A stretch of DNA of 22,942 nt from Actinomyces sp. (lineage in GTDB: Bacteria > Actinomycetota > Actinomycetes > Actinomycetales > Actinomycetaceae). Made by a program: the position numbers and the translations under genes. This document shows, piece by piece, positions 13,980 to 21,569 of this stretch (within the stretch, counting starts at the first letter, position 1; each line of letters opens with the position of its first letter). The notes beneath the pieces were generated by a model. It searched no databases. It saw only the letters and a program-made list of their open reading frames with translations, and had not been told where the DNA came from. Location of the stretch: NCBI RefSeq assembly GCF_030530635.1, contig NZ_JAUMUL010000058.1, positions 1 to 22,942 of the forward strand. The letters run 5' to 3'.

Positions 13980-15329
13980 TCAGGCGCTCTTCTCGGCCTT
14001 CCACTCCTTGACGAAGTAGCTCTTGACGTCGTCCCAGGACTCGTTGCCCGCGGCGTACTGGGCCAGGTGCTGACCCACCTGGTCCTTGAAGTCCTGGCTC
14101 GGGTAGGTCTGGAAGACCCAGTTGATCGGGTAGAGCTCGTCGTTGTTCAGATACTCCACGACCTCGGCACCGAGCGGGTCCGCCGGCGCCAGCTCGGCGA
14201 AGGCCGAGTAGGGGGCGGCCGAGACCACGGAGTTGTCAGTGAGCAGCTTGGCCGCATCGGCGTCTGTGAACAGCCAGTTCAGGAAGTCGATGGAGGCCTG
14301 CTGGTCCGCCTCGGGGGCTTGAGAGTTGACCGACAGGTAATTCTCAGTGCCCAGCGCAATGCCGGACTTGTCCTCGCCGTCCACACCGATGTAGATCGGC
14401 ATGAAGTGGATCTGGTCCTCCTTGACGACGTTGCCGTCGACCTCGGCGATCTGGGACCAGGCCCAGTTGCCGTTCTGGACGAAGGCGGCCTTGCCGAGGG
14501 CGAATTCGGCCATGGAGTCGGAAACAGTCTTGGAGGACAGCGCGGAGGGTTCAACCGTGGAGTTCTTGAGGTACAGATCGAAGATCTGCTGGTAGTTGTC
14601 CGAATAGGTCAGCTCCAGGTCCGGGGTGTCGGTGACCTTCTTGTCCTTGAACTCGTAGTACACGGGGTAGTTGGACAGATGGGTCTGCCAGCGCCAGTCC
14701 TCGCCCGGAGACAGGGAGGTGGAGGCGAAGACGCCGTCGATGCCCAGGTCGCCCTTCTTGGACTGCATGTCCTCGACGACCTCCTTGAGCTTGGCGAAAC
14801 CCTTGATCTCATTGATGGAGGTGGCCTTGGCGCCGTCCATCGCGAAGTACTTGTCCAGAATCTCGCCGTTGTAGATCAGACCGTAGCCCTCGGTGGCCAG
14901 CGGGGAGCCATAGACAGTGCCAGCGTCGTCGGTCAGGGCCATCGAGGGGTCGGTGAGGTCCTTGACGAAGTCGACGTCAGACAGGTCCAGGGCGTAGTCC
15001 TGCCAGGTGGCCAGGCCGACCGGACCGTTGATGTTGAAGATCGTGGGCGGGTTGGACTTGGCGACCTCGGTCTGGAGGGTCTGCTCGTAGGTGCCGGAGG
15101 CGGCGGTGACCACCTTGACCTCGACTCCGGTCTTCTCGGTGTAGGCGGAGGCGATGGTCTTGAAGGCCTCCTCCGCCTCGGGCTTGAAGTTGAGGAAGTA
15201 GACCGATCCCGTCCCGGAATCGCCGGAGCCGGAGTTGGATCCGGACCCGCTGGAGCAGGCGGCCAGGGTCGCGGCGAGCGCGACCGCCGCGGAACCACCG
15301 AGCATGGAGCGACGGGTGATGGGTCGCAT
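13980..15329 (-). CDS. ABC sugar-binding lipoprotein (locus B)
   Basis: A 449-residue solute-binding protein for a CUT1-class importer. ATG 15329 is chosen because GGGAGG precedes it by 6 bases and the signal peptide starts there; the upstream open frame to 15461 is not conserved-looking. The signal peptide has a twin-arginine-like TRRSMLGG (residues 5-12) and a lipobox ending at C25 (TLAAC), followed by a serine/glycine linker. Mature features include VYFLNFKPEAEEAFKTIASAYTEKTGVEVKVV, PPTIFNINGPVGLATW, YGSPLATEGYGLIYNGEILDKYF and AAFVQNGNWAWSQIAE. It is the first gene of locus B and divergent from the GH3 gene. The ligand cannot be named; a beta-glucoside or related oligosaccharide is inferred from that neighbour. 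Confidence 0.94.
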   Translation of the reverse strand: MRPITRRSMLGGSAAVALAATLAACSSGSGSNSGSGDSGTGSVYFLNFKPEAEEAFKTIASAYTEKTGVEVKVVTAASGTYEQTLQTEVAKSNPPTIFNINGPVGLATWQDYALDLSDVDFVKDLTDPSMALTDDAGTVYGSPLATEGYGLIYNGEILDKYFAMDGAKATSINEIKGFAKLKEVVEDMQSKKGDLGIDGVFASTSLSPGEDWRWQTHLSNYPVYYEFKDKKVTDTPDLELTYSDNYQQIFDLYLKNSTVEPSALSSKTVSDSMAEFALGKAAFVQNGNWAWSQIAEVDGNVVKEDQIHFMPIYIGVDGEDKSGIALGTENYLSVNSQAPEADQQASIDFLNWLFTDADAAKLLTDNSVVSAAPYSAFAELAPADPLGAEVVEYLNNDELYPINWVFQTYPSQDFKDQVGQHLAQYAAGNESWDDVKSYFVKEWKAEKSA

Positions 15330-15446
15330 GAATGTCCTCCCTTGGACGTGGAGTTGTCGAGCCTGAGGCCCGGGTAGAGAGCAGCCGCCAACCGGGAGCC
15401 ACAGGCCGCGGAGCGGCCCGGCGCCGACGGCGGCCATGACCGCCTC

Positions 15447-15475
15447 ATTACACACGACCACCTACCCATTTGCAA
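15447..15475 (-). promoter_or_regulatory. Predicted promoter of locus B
   Basis: On the minus strand, TTGCAA (15470-15475) and TGTAAT (15447-15452, 5/6 match to TATAAT) are separated by exactly 17 bases. This predicts a start near 15440 and a leader of about 110 bases before the binding-protein gene. Confidence 0.55.
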
Positions 15476-15483
15476 GCTTTGCA
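15471..15483. promoter_or_regulatory. Palindrome over the locus B -35 region, with two further TTGCAA boxes
   Basis: TGCAA-GCT-TTGCA is a perfect inverted repeat that overlaps the predicted -35 hexamer of locus B. TTGCAA recurs at 15556-15561 and 15578-15583, 22 bases apart. A regulator bound here would block locus B. No regulator gene is adjacent, so one of the two LacI-type proteins in this window, or a distant one, is the likely binder. Confidence 0.45.
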
Positions 15484-15724
15484 TGGTCGATTCATGTTAT
15501 CTGTGGCCAATCCCGAGGGTTTTCACTGCCCCCACAAACGGCTCATGTAATCCGATTGCAAGATTCACGACAGTCTATTGCAACTTGGTTCCGTCACTAC
15601 GGCGTGCGCATACCACGTGGCCCAACTTGCTCACACTCCGCACTGCACCCTCACTTAATGCCCAGCTGACCATCGGCGACACGGGGACTGTACACGCGGG
15701 CCAGTACACCGATCACCCTGTCGC

Positions 15725-15748
15725 ACCGACCGCACGGTCGGTTAGGCT
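15725..15748 (+). promoter_or_regulatory. 18-bp palindrome plus candidate -10 upstream of GH3
   Basis: ACCGACCG-CA-CGGTCGGT (15725-15742) is a perfect inverted repeat with 8-base half-sites. It directly abuts TAGGCT (15743-15748), a plausible actinobacterial -10 element (TANNNT), about 47 bases before the GH3 start. Its place in the -35/-10 spacer would suit a repressor. No good -35 hexamer is visible. Confidence 0.5.
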
Positions 15749-15794
15749 TGCCCCGACAACGCCGTCCCGCCCGCCTTCACGGAGAACAACCGCC

Positions 15795-18242
15795 ATGACC
15801 GCTAACAGCATCAACGAGGTCGCGCAGAGCCTGAACACCGCCGCGGCCGACGCCGATCGCTCCTATGACCCCCGCCTGGCCGAACTCGCCCGCAGGGCCA
15901 CCGCCGAGGGCACCGTACTGCTCATCAATGACGGTGTGCTGCCCCTGTCCCCCTCAGAGCCGGTGGCGATCTTCGGCCGGGTCCAGATCGACTGGTTCGC
16001 CGTCGGCTACGGCTCCGGCGGCGACGTCAACGCCGTCTACACCACCAACCTGCTGGGCAGCCTGGTGGAGCAGGGCGTCAATGTTGATGCGGAGGTGGCC
16101 TCCGTCTATCGGCAGTGGTGCGAGGCGCAGGAACCGCCCACGGAGGAATGGGGCAATTGGCCGCGCTTCTACCCGGAGATGGAGGTGGACGCCGAGCTAG
16201 TCGCCGCGGCCGCCTCCCGGGCGCGCACCGCCGTCGTCGTCATTGGTAGGGCAGCCGGTGAGGATCGGGAGAATGTGCTGGAGCCCGGCGGCTACTACCT
16301 AACCGACACCGAACGCACTGTGTTGGAGCGGGTCACCGAACATTTCGAAAGCACGGTGGTGATCGTAAACTCCGGCAACGTCATGGACCTGTCCTGGGCC
16401 GAGGAGTTGGGCGTGTCCGCCCTGCTACTGGCCTGGCCCGGCGGTATGGAGGGCGGCCGGGCGGTCGCCGACGTGCTCGCAGGAGCCGCCGAGCCGGGTG
16501 GCCGTCTGACCGACACGATCGCCCGCAGCTACGAGGACTACCCCTCCGCCGCGAACTTCGGCGCTCAGGACTTCAACAACTACGCCGAGGACGTGTTCGT
16601 CGGCTATCGCTACTTCGAGACCTTCGCACCCGAGAAGGTGCTGTTCCCATTCGGGCACGGCCTGGGCTACACCTCCTTCGACCTGTCCTCCGCGCACCTG
16701 GACGAAGCCGCCCCGGCCCCAGATGCCGAAATCACCGTGCGGGTGCGGGCTGCCAACACCGGTCCGCGTCCCGGCTCAACGGTGATTCAGGTCTACCGGG
16801 GCGCGCCCACCAATACCGTCCTGCCGCGCCCGGCCCGGGAACTGGTGGCCTTCGCCCGCACTGACGTGATCTCACCCGGTCAGACCCAGGAAGTGGCGCT
16901 CTCCTTCCCCCGCGAGCGTCTGGCCGCCTTCGACGACGACGGCCGGACCGGTCACGCCCACGCCTGGGTGATTGAGGCCGGCGCCTATCCGGTGCACGTG
17001 GGCGCCTCGGTACGCCAAACCGTCGCGGCGGGCGCCGTCGTCGTCGACGCGCTTGAAGTCGTGGAACAGCTTCAGGAGGCGCTCGCTCCCTCCCCCGACG
17101 CCCCATTCGAACGTATGACCGTGGCTCGTGATGCGGAGGGCCGGGCCCGGGTGGGCTGGGAGCGCGTGCCGACGGCGACCACCGATCTGCGCGCACGGAT
17201 CCTGTCAGGCCTGCCGGAGGTTATCGAACCAACCGGGGACGTCGGTATCCGCTTCAGCGACGTCGTCACCGGGCACTCCACCATGGAGGCCTTCGTAGCG
17301 CAGCTTGGCGTGGAGGACCTCGCACAGCTGGCCTACGGGGATGTGGAGATGAATTCTCCGCTGGGTGCGCCGGGCAATGCCGGCGCCTTCGGCGGCTTGA
17401 CCGAGCGCCTGCGTGCGCTGGGCGTCCCACCGGTGATCACCACCGACGGTCCCTCCGGCATCCGCGTGTCCGCCTACGCCAGCCTGCTGCCCTGCGGCAC
17501 CGCCCTGGCCTCCACCTGGGACGCTCCATTGCTGGAGGAGTTGGCCGCACTGCACGGGCAGGAGATGCTCCGCAAGGGCTCGGACGTGCTGCTGGCGCCG
17601 GGCATGAATATTCACCGTGACCCGCTGTGCGGGCGCAACTTCGAGTACTACTCGGAGGACCCGCTGCTGACCGGGCTGGCGGCGGCCGCCGTCGTGCGCG
17701 GCATCCAGTCGCAGGGGGTGTCGGCCTGCCCCAAGCACTTCGCCTGCAACAACCAGGAGACCAACCGCATCTACAACGACTCGCGCGTGTCGGCGCGGGC
17801 TCTGCGAGAGATCTACCTGCGCGGCTTCCGCATCTGTGTGCAGGAGGCGAGCCCGCGCAACATCATGACCAGCTACAACAAAATCAATGGTCAGTGGGCC
17901 CACTACAACTACGACCTGGTCACCACGATCCTGCGCGGAGAGTGGGGCTACGAGGGCAATGTGATGACCGACTGGTGGATGCGCTATGCGCCCGATCCGC
18001 TCTTCCCGCAGTTGAAGGACTCCGCCACCAGGGTGCGGGCAGGCGTAGACGTGCTCATGCCCGGCGGCGAGACCTGGTCATCCACCCGTGCCGACGGCCA
18101 TGACGACGCCGTACTGGCCGGCTACTCACCGGATGACACCGGCGGCGAGCGCCTCACCCTGGGCGAGCTGCAGCAAACAGCACTGCACGTGCTGCGCATG
18201 GCGGCTACCACGCCCGCCGCCCGGGCAGCCGCGGCCGACTGA
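15795..18242 (+). CDS. GH3 beta-glycosidase with reversed domain order
   Basis: An 815-residue GH3 enzyme, probably cytoplasmic beta-glucosidase (no signal peptide). ATG 15795 is chosen with GGAG 10 bases upstream; the frame is open to 15483 but that stretch is promoter DNA. Usual GH3 enzymes have the barrel first. Here the alpha/beta sandwich domain comes first (about 20-285, with acid/base candidate E156 in GRAAGEDRENV and the closing FGHGLGYTSFD), then a fibronectin-III-like domain (about 300-400), then the catalytic barrel (about 490-765): DGPSGIR (551-557), GRNFEYYSEDP, KHFACNN (K647-H648), SYNKING, and nucleophile D726 in VMTDWW. This swapped order is known from a GH3 subgroup including rumen bacterial beta-glucosidases. 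It is divergent from locus B and likely acts on its imported sugar. Confidence 0.94.
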   Translation: MTANSINEVAQSLNTAAADADRSYDPRLAELARRATAEGTVLLINDGVLPLSPSEPVAIFGRVQIDWFAVGYGSGGDVNAVYTTNLLGSLVEQGVNVDAEVASVYRQWCEAQEPPTEEWGNWPRFYPEMEVDAELVAAAASRARTAVVVIGRAAGEDRENVLEPGGYYLTDTERTVLERVTEHFESTVVIVNSGNVMDLSWAEELGVSALLLAWPGGMEGGRAVADVLAGAAEPGGRLTDTIARSYEDYPSAANFGAQDFNNYAEDVFVGYRYFETFAPEKVLFPFGHGLGYTSFDLSSAHLDEAAPAPDAEITVRVRAANTGPRPGSTVIQVYRGAPTNTVLPRPARELVAFARTDVISPGQTQEVALSFPRERLAAFDDDGRTGHAHAWVIEAGAYPVHVGASVRQTVAAGAVVVDALEVVEQLQEALAPSPDAPFERMTVARDAEGRARVGWERVPTATTDLRARILSGLPEVIEPTGDVGIRFSDVVTGHSTMEAFVAQLGVEDLAQLAYGDVEMNSPLGAPGNAGAFGGLTERLRALGVPPVITTDGPSGIRVSAYASLLPCGTALASTWDAPLLEELAALHGQEMLRKGSDVLLAPGMNIHRDPLCGRNFEYYSEDPLLTGLAAAAVVRGIQSQGVSACPKHFACNNQETNRIYNDSRVSARALREIYLRGFRICVQEASPRNIMTSYNKINGQWAHYNYDLVTTILRGEWGYEGNVMTDWWMRYAPDPLFPQLKDSATRVRAGVDVLMPGGETWSSTRADGHDDAVLAGYSPDDTGGERLTLGELQQTALHVLRMAATTPAARAAAAD

Positions 18243-18287
18243 ACCCGCGGTCAGCAACAGGCAGCCACGAGCAAAGGGGCTATCTCG

Positions 18288-19298
18288 CTACTGCGCCTGG
18301 GCGCGAGCGCTGCGGCGCGGCAGCAGCAGGCCGCGGCGGCGTGCCACCAGTAGCATCACCACGCCTGCCGCGGTGCACACCACCACGGCCACCAGGGAGC
18401 CCTCTATCCCCATCTCTCCGCCGGTGAGCAGATCGGGGCCGGAGAAACGGGCCTCAAACAGTCCGCGGCCCATACCGGTGCCGGAGACGTCCGAGCCGAA
18501 GATACCGCCCTGGACGAAGTTCCACGCCACATGGGTGCCGAAGGCCAGCCAGAGTCGGCGCGTAGCCAGGTAGCAGGCGCCCATCAAGATGCCCGCCTCG
18601 AGCATGATCGCCACGGTGCCGAATACGCTCGCCTCCGGGTTGGTCAAGTGCACCCCACCGAACAGGACCGAGGTCAGTCCCAGCGCCCAGGCGGTGCCGA
18701 GCCATTGCTCTGCCAACCGCAGTAGCACGCCTCGGAACAGGATCTCCTCCGCGAAGCCCGCGGCCAGACCCGCGGATGCGCCTACGAGTATGCCCGTGTC
18801 CCATCCGACGGCGGTCACCCGGTAGCAACCGGCCGCTGCAAGCAGCGCCACCACGGTGGTCACCAACAGCGCCCCCAACCCCATCCCGAAAAGGAACTCG
18901 CTGAGCTTGCCCGGACCTGCCAGCTCCGCGACGCTCGTGCCGCGTATCCAATGCGTGAGTGCCCAGTAGCCGGCGACGGCGGCCAGTGCCGAGACGCCGG
19001 AACCTACGAGGAACACGGCGGGCTCATTGAAAAGGTTCTCCAGTAGGTGCCCCGCACCGATCCGCTGCCCACTCACCACAGCGGCAATGACCGCGGTGAG
19101 GAGAATCGCGATCCGTGATGCGATGAGTGAAGAAAAGCCTGCCAGCAGTTGCCAGCCCCATTGCCGGGCCGCCGCGGAGGCACGGCGCGCCTGCGGCGAC
19201 GCCGCCGGGATTATCCGGTCCGCAATCGCCAGTAGACCGCGATCACCGGTCGTGACCGGGTCTGAGGAACTCGCTGGTTGGGGAGCGTGGATTGTCAT
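18288..19298 (-). CDS. CPBP-family intramembrane protease
   Basis: A 336-residue polytopic membrane protein of the CPBP (CAAX protease / bacteriocin-processing, Abi) family. ATG 19298 is preferred because AGGAA lies 7 bases upstream; the in-frame ATG at 19370 has no ribosome-binding site. After a polar N-terminus (about 1-50) come about eight hydrophobic segments. The three signature motifs are present: EEILFRG with E184, E185 and R189; FGGVHL with H217; and HVAWNF with H256 and N260. These form the predicted active site in the membrane. It ends with a basic tail (RRRGLLLPRRSARAQAQ). It converges with the GH3 gene and is divergent from the acetyltransferase gene. The substrate is unknown; no bacteriocin or prenylated-peptide gene is visible nearby. 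Confidence 0.9.
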   Translation of the reverse strand: MTIHAPQPASSSDPVTTGDRGLLAIADRIIPAASPQARRASAAARQWGWQLLAGFSSLIASRIAILLTAVIAAVVSGQRIGAGHLLENLFNEPAVFLVGSGVSALAAVAGYWALTHWIRGTSVAELAGPGKLSEFLFGMGLGALLVTTVVALLAAAGCYRVTAVGWDTGILVGASAGLAAGFAEEILFRGVLLRLAEQWLGTAWALGLTSVLFGGVHLTNPEASVFGTVAIMLEAGILMGACYLATRRLWLAFGTHVAWNFVQGGIFGSDVSGTGMGRGLFEARFSGPDLLTGGEMGIEGSLVAVVVCTAAGVVMLLVARRRGLLLPRRSARAQAQ

Positions 19299-19425
19299 GC
19301 CGTTTCCTGGATCAGTTCGGGTGCGGGGTGAGCCGGGTAGCCGCCCCGGTGGTCGGTCATCATGCCCCATGCATCCGGTTTCGGAGCATTCTCAGCGCGG
19401 CCGAGTCGTGCCTGTCTGAGAACAC

Positions 19426-19431
19426 TACACT
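19426..19431 (+). promoter_or_regulatory. -10 element for a leaderless acetyltransferase transcript
   Basis: TACACT ends 7 bases before the ATG at 19439, so transcription would begin at or next to the start codon. No ribosome-binding site is present. This spacing is typical of leaderless actinobacterial mRNAs. No clear -35 is visible. Confidence 0.5.
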
Positions 19432-19438
19432 CACGCCT

Positions 19439-20095
19439 ATGAGCCCCGACACCGGTCGCCCCGGTCCCGCAGACCCCACCACCGCCGCATACTGGCTTCC
19501 GGCCGATGGCGGCCGTAGCAACCGGCAGCGGATGCTTGCCGGTGAGTGGTATGTGGCCGACGACCCGGAGAACTCGCGCATCGCGGCACATGCTCGCCGC
19601 GAGTTGGCCCGCTACGAGCATGCCTTCAATGAGGGCGCTCCGGGCGCGTCCGAGCACTTGCGCTCCGCCATCCCGCATCTGGGTGAGGATGTGGTGCTGC
19701 TTCCGCCCATCCGCGTCGACTACGGGGACAACCTCACCATTGGGCCGGGGACTTTTGCCAACTACGGGCTCACCGCGCTGGACGTCGCCCCGATCCGGAT
19801 CGGGGCGAACTGCCAACTGGGTCCTAATGTGCAGCTGTTGACTCCGGTGCACCCGTTGGAGCCGACGCCGCGCCGCGCGCGCCTGGAGTCCGCGGACCCG
19901 ATCACCATCGGAGACAACGTATGGCTCGGAGGCGGAGTGATCGTCTGCCCCGGAGTCACCATCGGGGACGACTGCGTCATCGGTGCCGGCTCCGTAGTCA
20001 CCCGGGATATCCCGGCGGGTTCACTGGCCGTGGGCAACCCGGCCCGGGTCATCCGCGCCCTGGATGACACTACCTTCCGCCCGCACCGTCACTGA
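19439..20095 (+). CDS. Sugar O-acetyltransferase (maltose/galactoside/NodL type)
   Basis: A 218-residue cytoplasmic acetyl-CoA-dependent O-acetyltransferase of the left-handed beta-helix class. Residues about 25-60 (RQRMLAGEWYVADDPE, then ARRELARYEHAFN) form the helical N-terminal domain of the maltose-acetyltransferase group. Hexapeptide repeats run from about 95 to 205, with catalytic H138 in LLTPVHPLEP and the C-terminal repeats IGDNVWLGGGVIVCPGVTIGDD and VVTRDIPAGSLAVGNPARVIR. The open frame extends to 19292, but ATG 19439 fits both the family start and the adjacent -10 element. It overlaps the convergent GH13 gene by 7 bases. Acetylation of surplus sugar as detoxification is the usual proposal; the true acceptor is unknown. 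Confidence 0.92.
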   Translation: MSPDTGRPGPADPTTAAYWLPADGGRSNRQRMLAGEWYVADDPENSRIAAHARRELARYEHAFNEGAPGASEHLRSAIPHLGEDVVLLPPIRVDYGDNLTIGPGTFANYGLTALDVAPIRIGANCQLGPNVQLLTPVHPLEPTPRRARLESADPITIGDNVWLGGGVIVCPGVTIGDDCVIGAGSVVTRDIPAGSLAVGNPARVIRALDDTTFRPHRH

Positions 20096-21345
20096 TCACT
20101 GTCGGCGTCGCCCCCGATGCGCAGCACCTGCCCGTCGGGGGCGGTGACGACGGCGGCCGGAGTCGGCTCCAGGCGCAGTTCAACGACGAGCCGCTGCCCT
20201 TCAGGGCCGACCGTGTCATAGCTGTAAGCGCAGTTGTCGAGGTTCCGGCTCACCGTGGTGGCGTTCGTGAGCCAGGGGTTGCGGCGGCGCAGGGCGATCA
20301 GGTCCTGGTACAGGCGCAGCATCGGCGCCCCCAGGGGCGAGAGCTGCTCGGGGGTAGCGGGGAAGGCGGGCCGCACCTCGTCGTCGCCGCCGAACCGCTC
20401 GGTCTTGGTTCCACGGAAGGCCTGCTCATCCCCGTAGTAGATCGACGCAATCCCCCCAACGGTGAACTGGATCACCGCGGCCAGAGCCGCCTTGGCATCA
20501 CCGATCTTGCTGGCGATTCGGGTGACGTCGTGGTTGCCGATGAAGGTCATGGGGGTGAAGGTGGACAGGAGCTCGTTGTGCCGCTTGAGGCACCAGTCGA
20601 GCTCGAAGAAGTTCTCGTCCAGCAGTGAGCTCCAGACCGCCTTCCACAACTCGTACTGGGTCACCGAATCCATGCCGGAGCGGGTCACGATGTCCGCATA
20701 GTCGCCGTGGATCACCTCACCCATGAACCAGGACTCGGGGAACTCCTCGCGCACACGCGGCAGCACCCGCGCCCAGAACTCCGGGGGTACGGCGTAGGCG
20801 GCATCCAGTCGCCAGGCCGCCGCCCCGCGGCGCAGCCAGTGACGCATGACGTCGGCCACCAGTTCGGCGACGGCATCGGAGTCGTGGTTGAGGGCGGCCA
20901 GGCCCCGGTGTCCTTCGAAGTCCTGGTGGGTGAGGCCGTCGTCGGTGTGCTCCAGGCGGAACAGTGCCTGCGCCTGCGTATCCCCGTCTAGGGCGGCACG
21001 GAAGCGGGGGTGGCCGGTGCCGACGTGGTTGAACACGCCGTCGAGCATGACGTTGATGCCGCGTCGACGGCAGGCGGCGATCAGCCGGTCGAAGGCGGCA
21101 TCGTCCCCCAGGCGCGGGTCGATGGAATAGAAGTCGACCGTGTCATAGCCGTGGGTCTCCGAGGTGAAGACCGGCCCCAGCGCCAGCCCGTTGGCGCCCA
21201 GGGCGATCAGGTAGTCCAGCCACGGTTCCAGGGCGTCCAGCCGGGGGGTGAGCACCCGCTCGGCCTCGGTGGGGCGGACCGGCGCGCCGGTGAAGCCCAG
21301 CGGGTAGACGTGCCACCAGATGCAGGAATCACTCCAAGAGGACAC
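20089..21345 (-). CDS. GH13 alpha-amylase-family enzyme (neopullulanase/cyclomaltodextrinase-like)
   Basis: A compact 418-residue GH13 enzyme without signal peptide, probably cytoplasmic. The GTG at 21345 is chosen because GGAG lies 5 bases upstream and the family N-terminus (CIWWHVYPLGF) follows; in-frame GTG codons at 21351 and 21360 are alternatives. Conserved regions: LDGVFNHVG (about 101-109), WRLDAAYAVP with nucleophile D181, acid/base E210 in MGEVIHGDY, and H272-D273 in FIGNHDVTRI. The N-terminal starch-binding domain found in many neopullulanases is absent. The C-terminal beta domain is short and ends around 418. A likely role is cleavage of imported maltodextrins, but other alpha-glucan activities are possible. 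It is not in an operon with the alpha-glucosidase. Confidence 0.92.
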   Translation of the reverse strand: MSSWSDSCIWWHVYPLGFTGAPVRPTEAERVLTPRLDALEPWLDYLIALGANGLALGPVFTSETHGYDTVDFYSIDPRLGDDAAFDRLIAACRRRGINVMLDGVFNHVGTGHPRFRAALDGDTQAQALFRLEHTDDGLTHQDFEGHRGLAALNHDSDAVAELVADVMRHWLRRGAAAWRLDAAYAVPPEFWARVLPRVREEFPESWFMGEVIHGDYADIVTRSGMDSVTQYELWKAVWSSLLDENFFELDWCLKRHNELLSTFTPMTFIGNHDVTRIASKIGDAKAALAAVIQFTVGGIASIYYGDEQAFRGTKTERFGGDDEVRPAFPATPEQLSPLGAPMLRLYQDLIALRRRNPWLTNATTVSRNLDNCAYSYDTVGPEGQRLVVELRLEPTPAAVVTAPDGQVLRIGGDADSDQ

Positions 21346-21455
21346 GGGCACTCCATTCACTGAGTCAGTACGGCAACACCGAGCGGTCCCTGATGTGAGC
21401 GCACGAGGCCACACGCGATGGTGGCCAGGGCTCCGGGAGCGGGCCGCTGCCGCCT

Positions 21456-21480
21456 GTGTCGGACAGGCGTGTCCAACATA
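21456..21480 (-). promoter_or_regulatory. Extended -10 and near-palindromic operator upstream of GH13 gene
   Basis: On the minus strand, TATGTT (21475-21480) is preceded by TGT, giving an extended -10 motif. The adjacent plus-strand sequence TGTCGGACA-GGCG-TGTCCAACA (21456-21477) is an inverted repeat matching at 8 of 9 half-site positions and covers the predicted start site. This is a good position for a repressor. The nested 7-base hairpin CGCCTGT/ACAGGCG (21451-21469) overlaps it. The remaining bases of the 224-base gap hold nothing else I can support. Confidence 0.45.
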
Positions 21481-21569
21481 ACATCGAGGCTGCTCGTCGT
21501 GGGCGACGCCGCACCACCGAGTGGCGAGTGGCCAGTCCACGAGGCCGAGCCGGTCCTCGGGCTCGCTCG

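Noticed and set aside
13968..15377. 469-residue open frame on the plus strand
   Set aside because: It mirrors the locus B binding-protein gene, has a low-complexity V/G/L/D composition and no domain, and the opposite strand has a clear lipoprotein with a ribosome-binding site.
21546..21565. CGAGCC/GGCTCG hairpin as a terminator of the helicase gene
   Set aside because: The stem is only 6 bp with an 8-base loop, starts 4 bases from the stop codon and has no U-run; chance pairing is likely in this GC-rich DNA.
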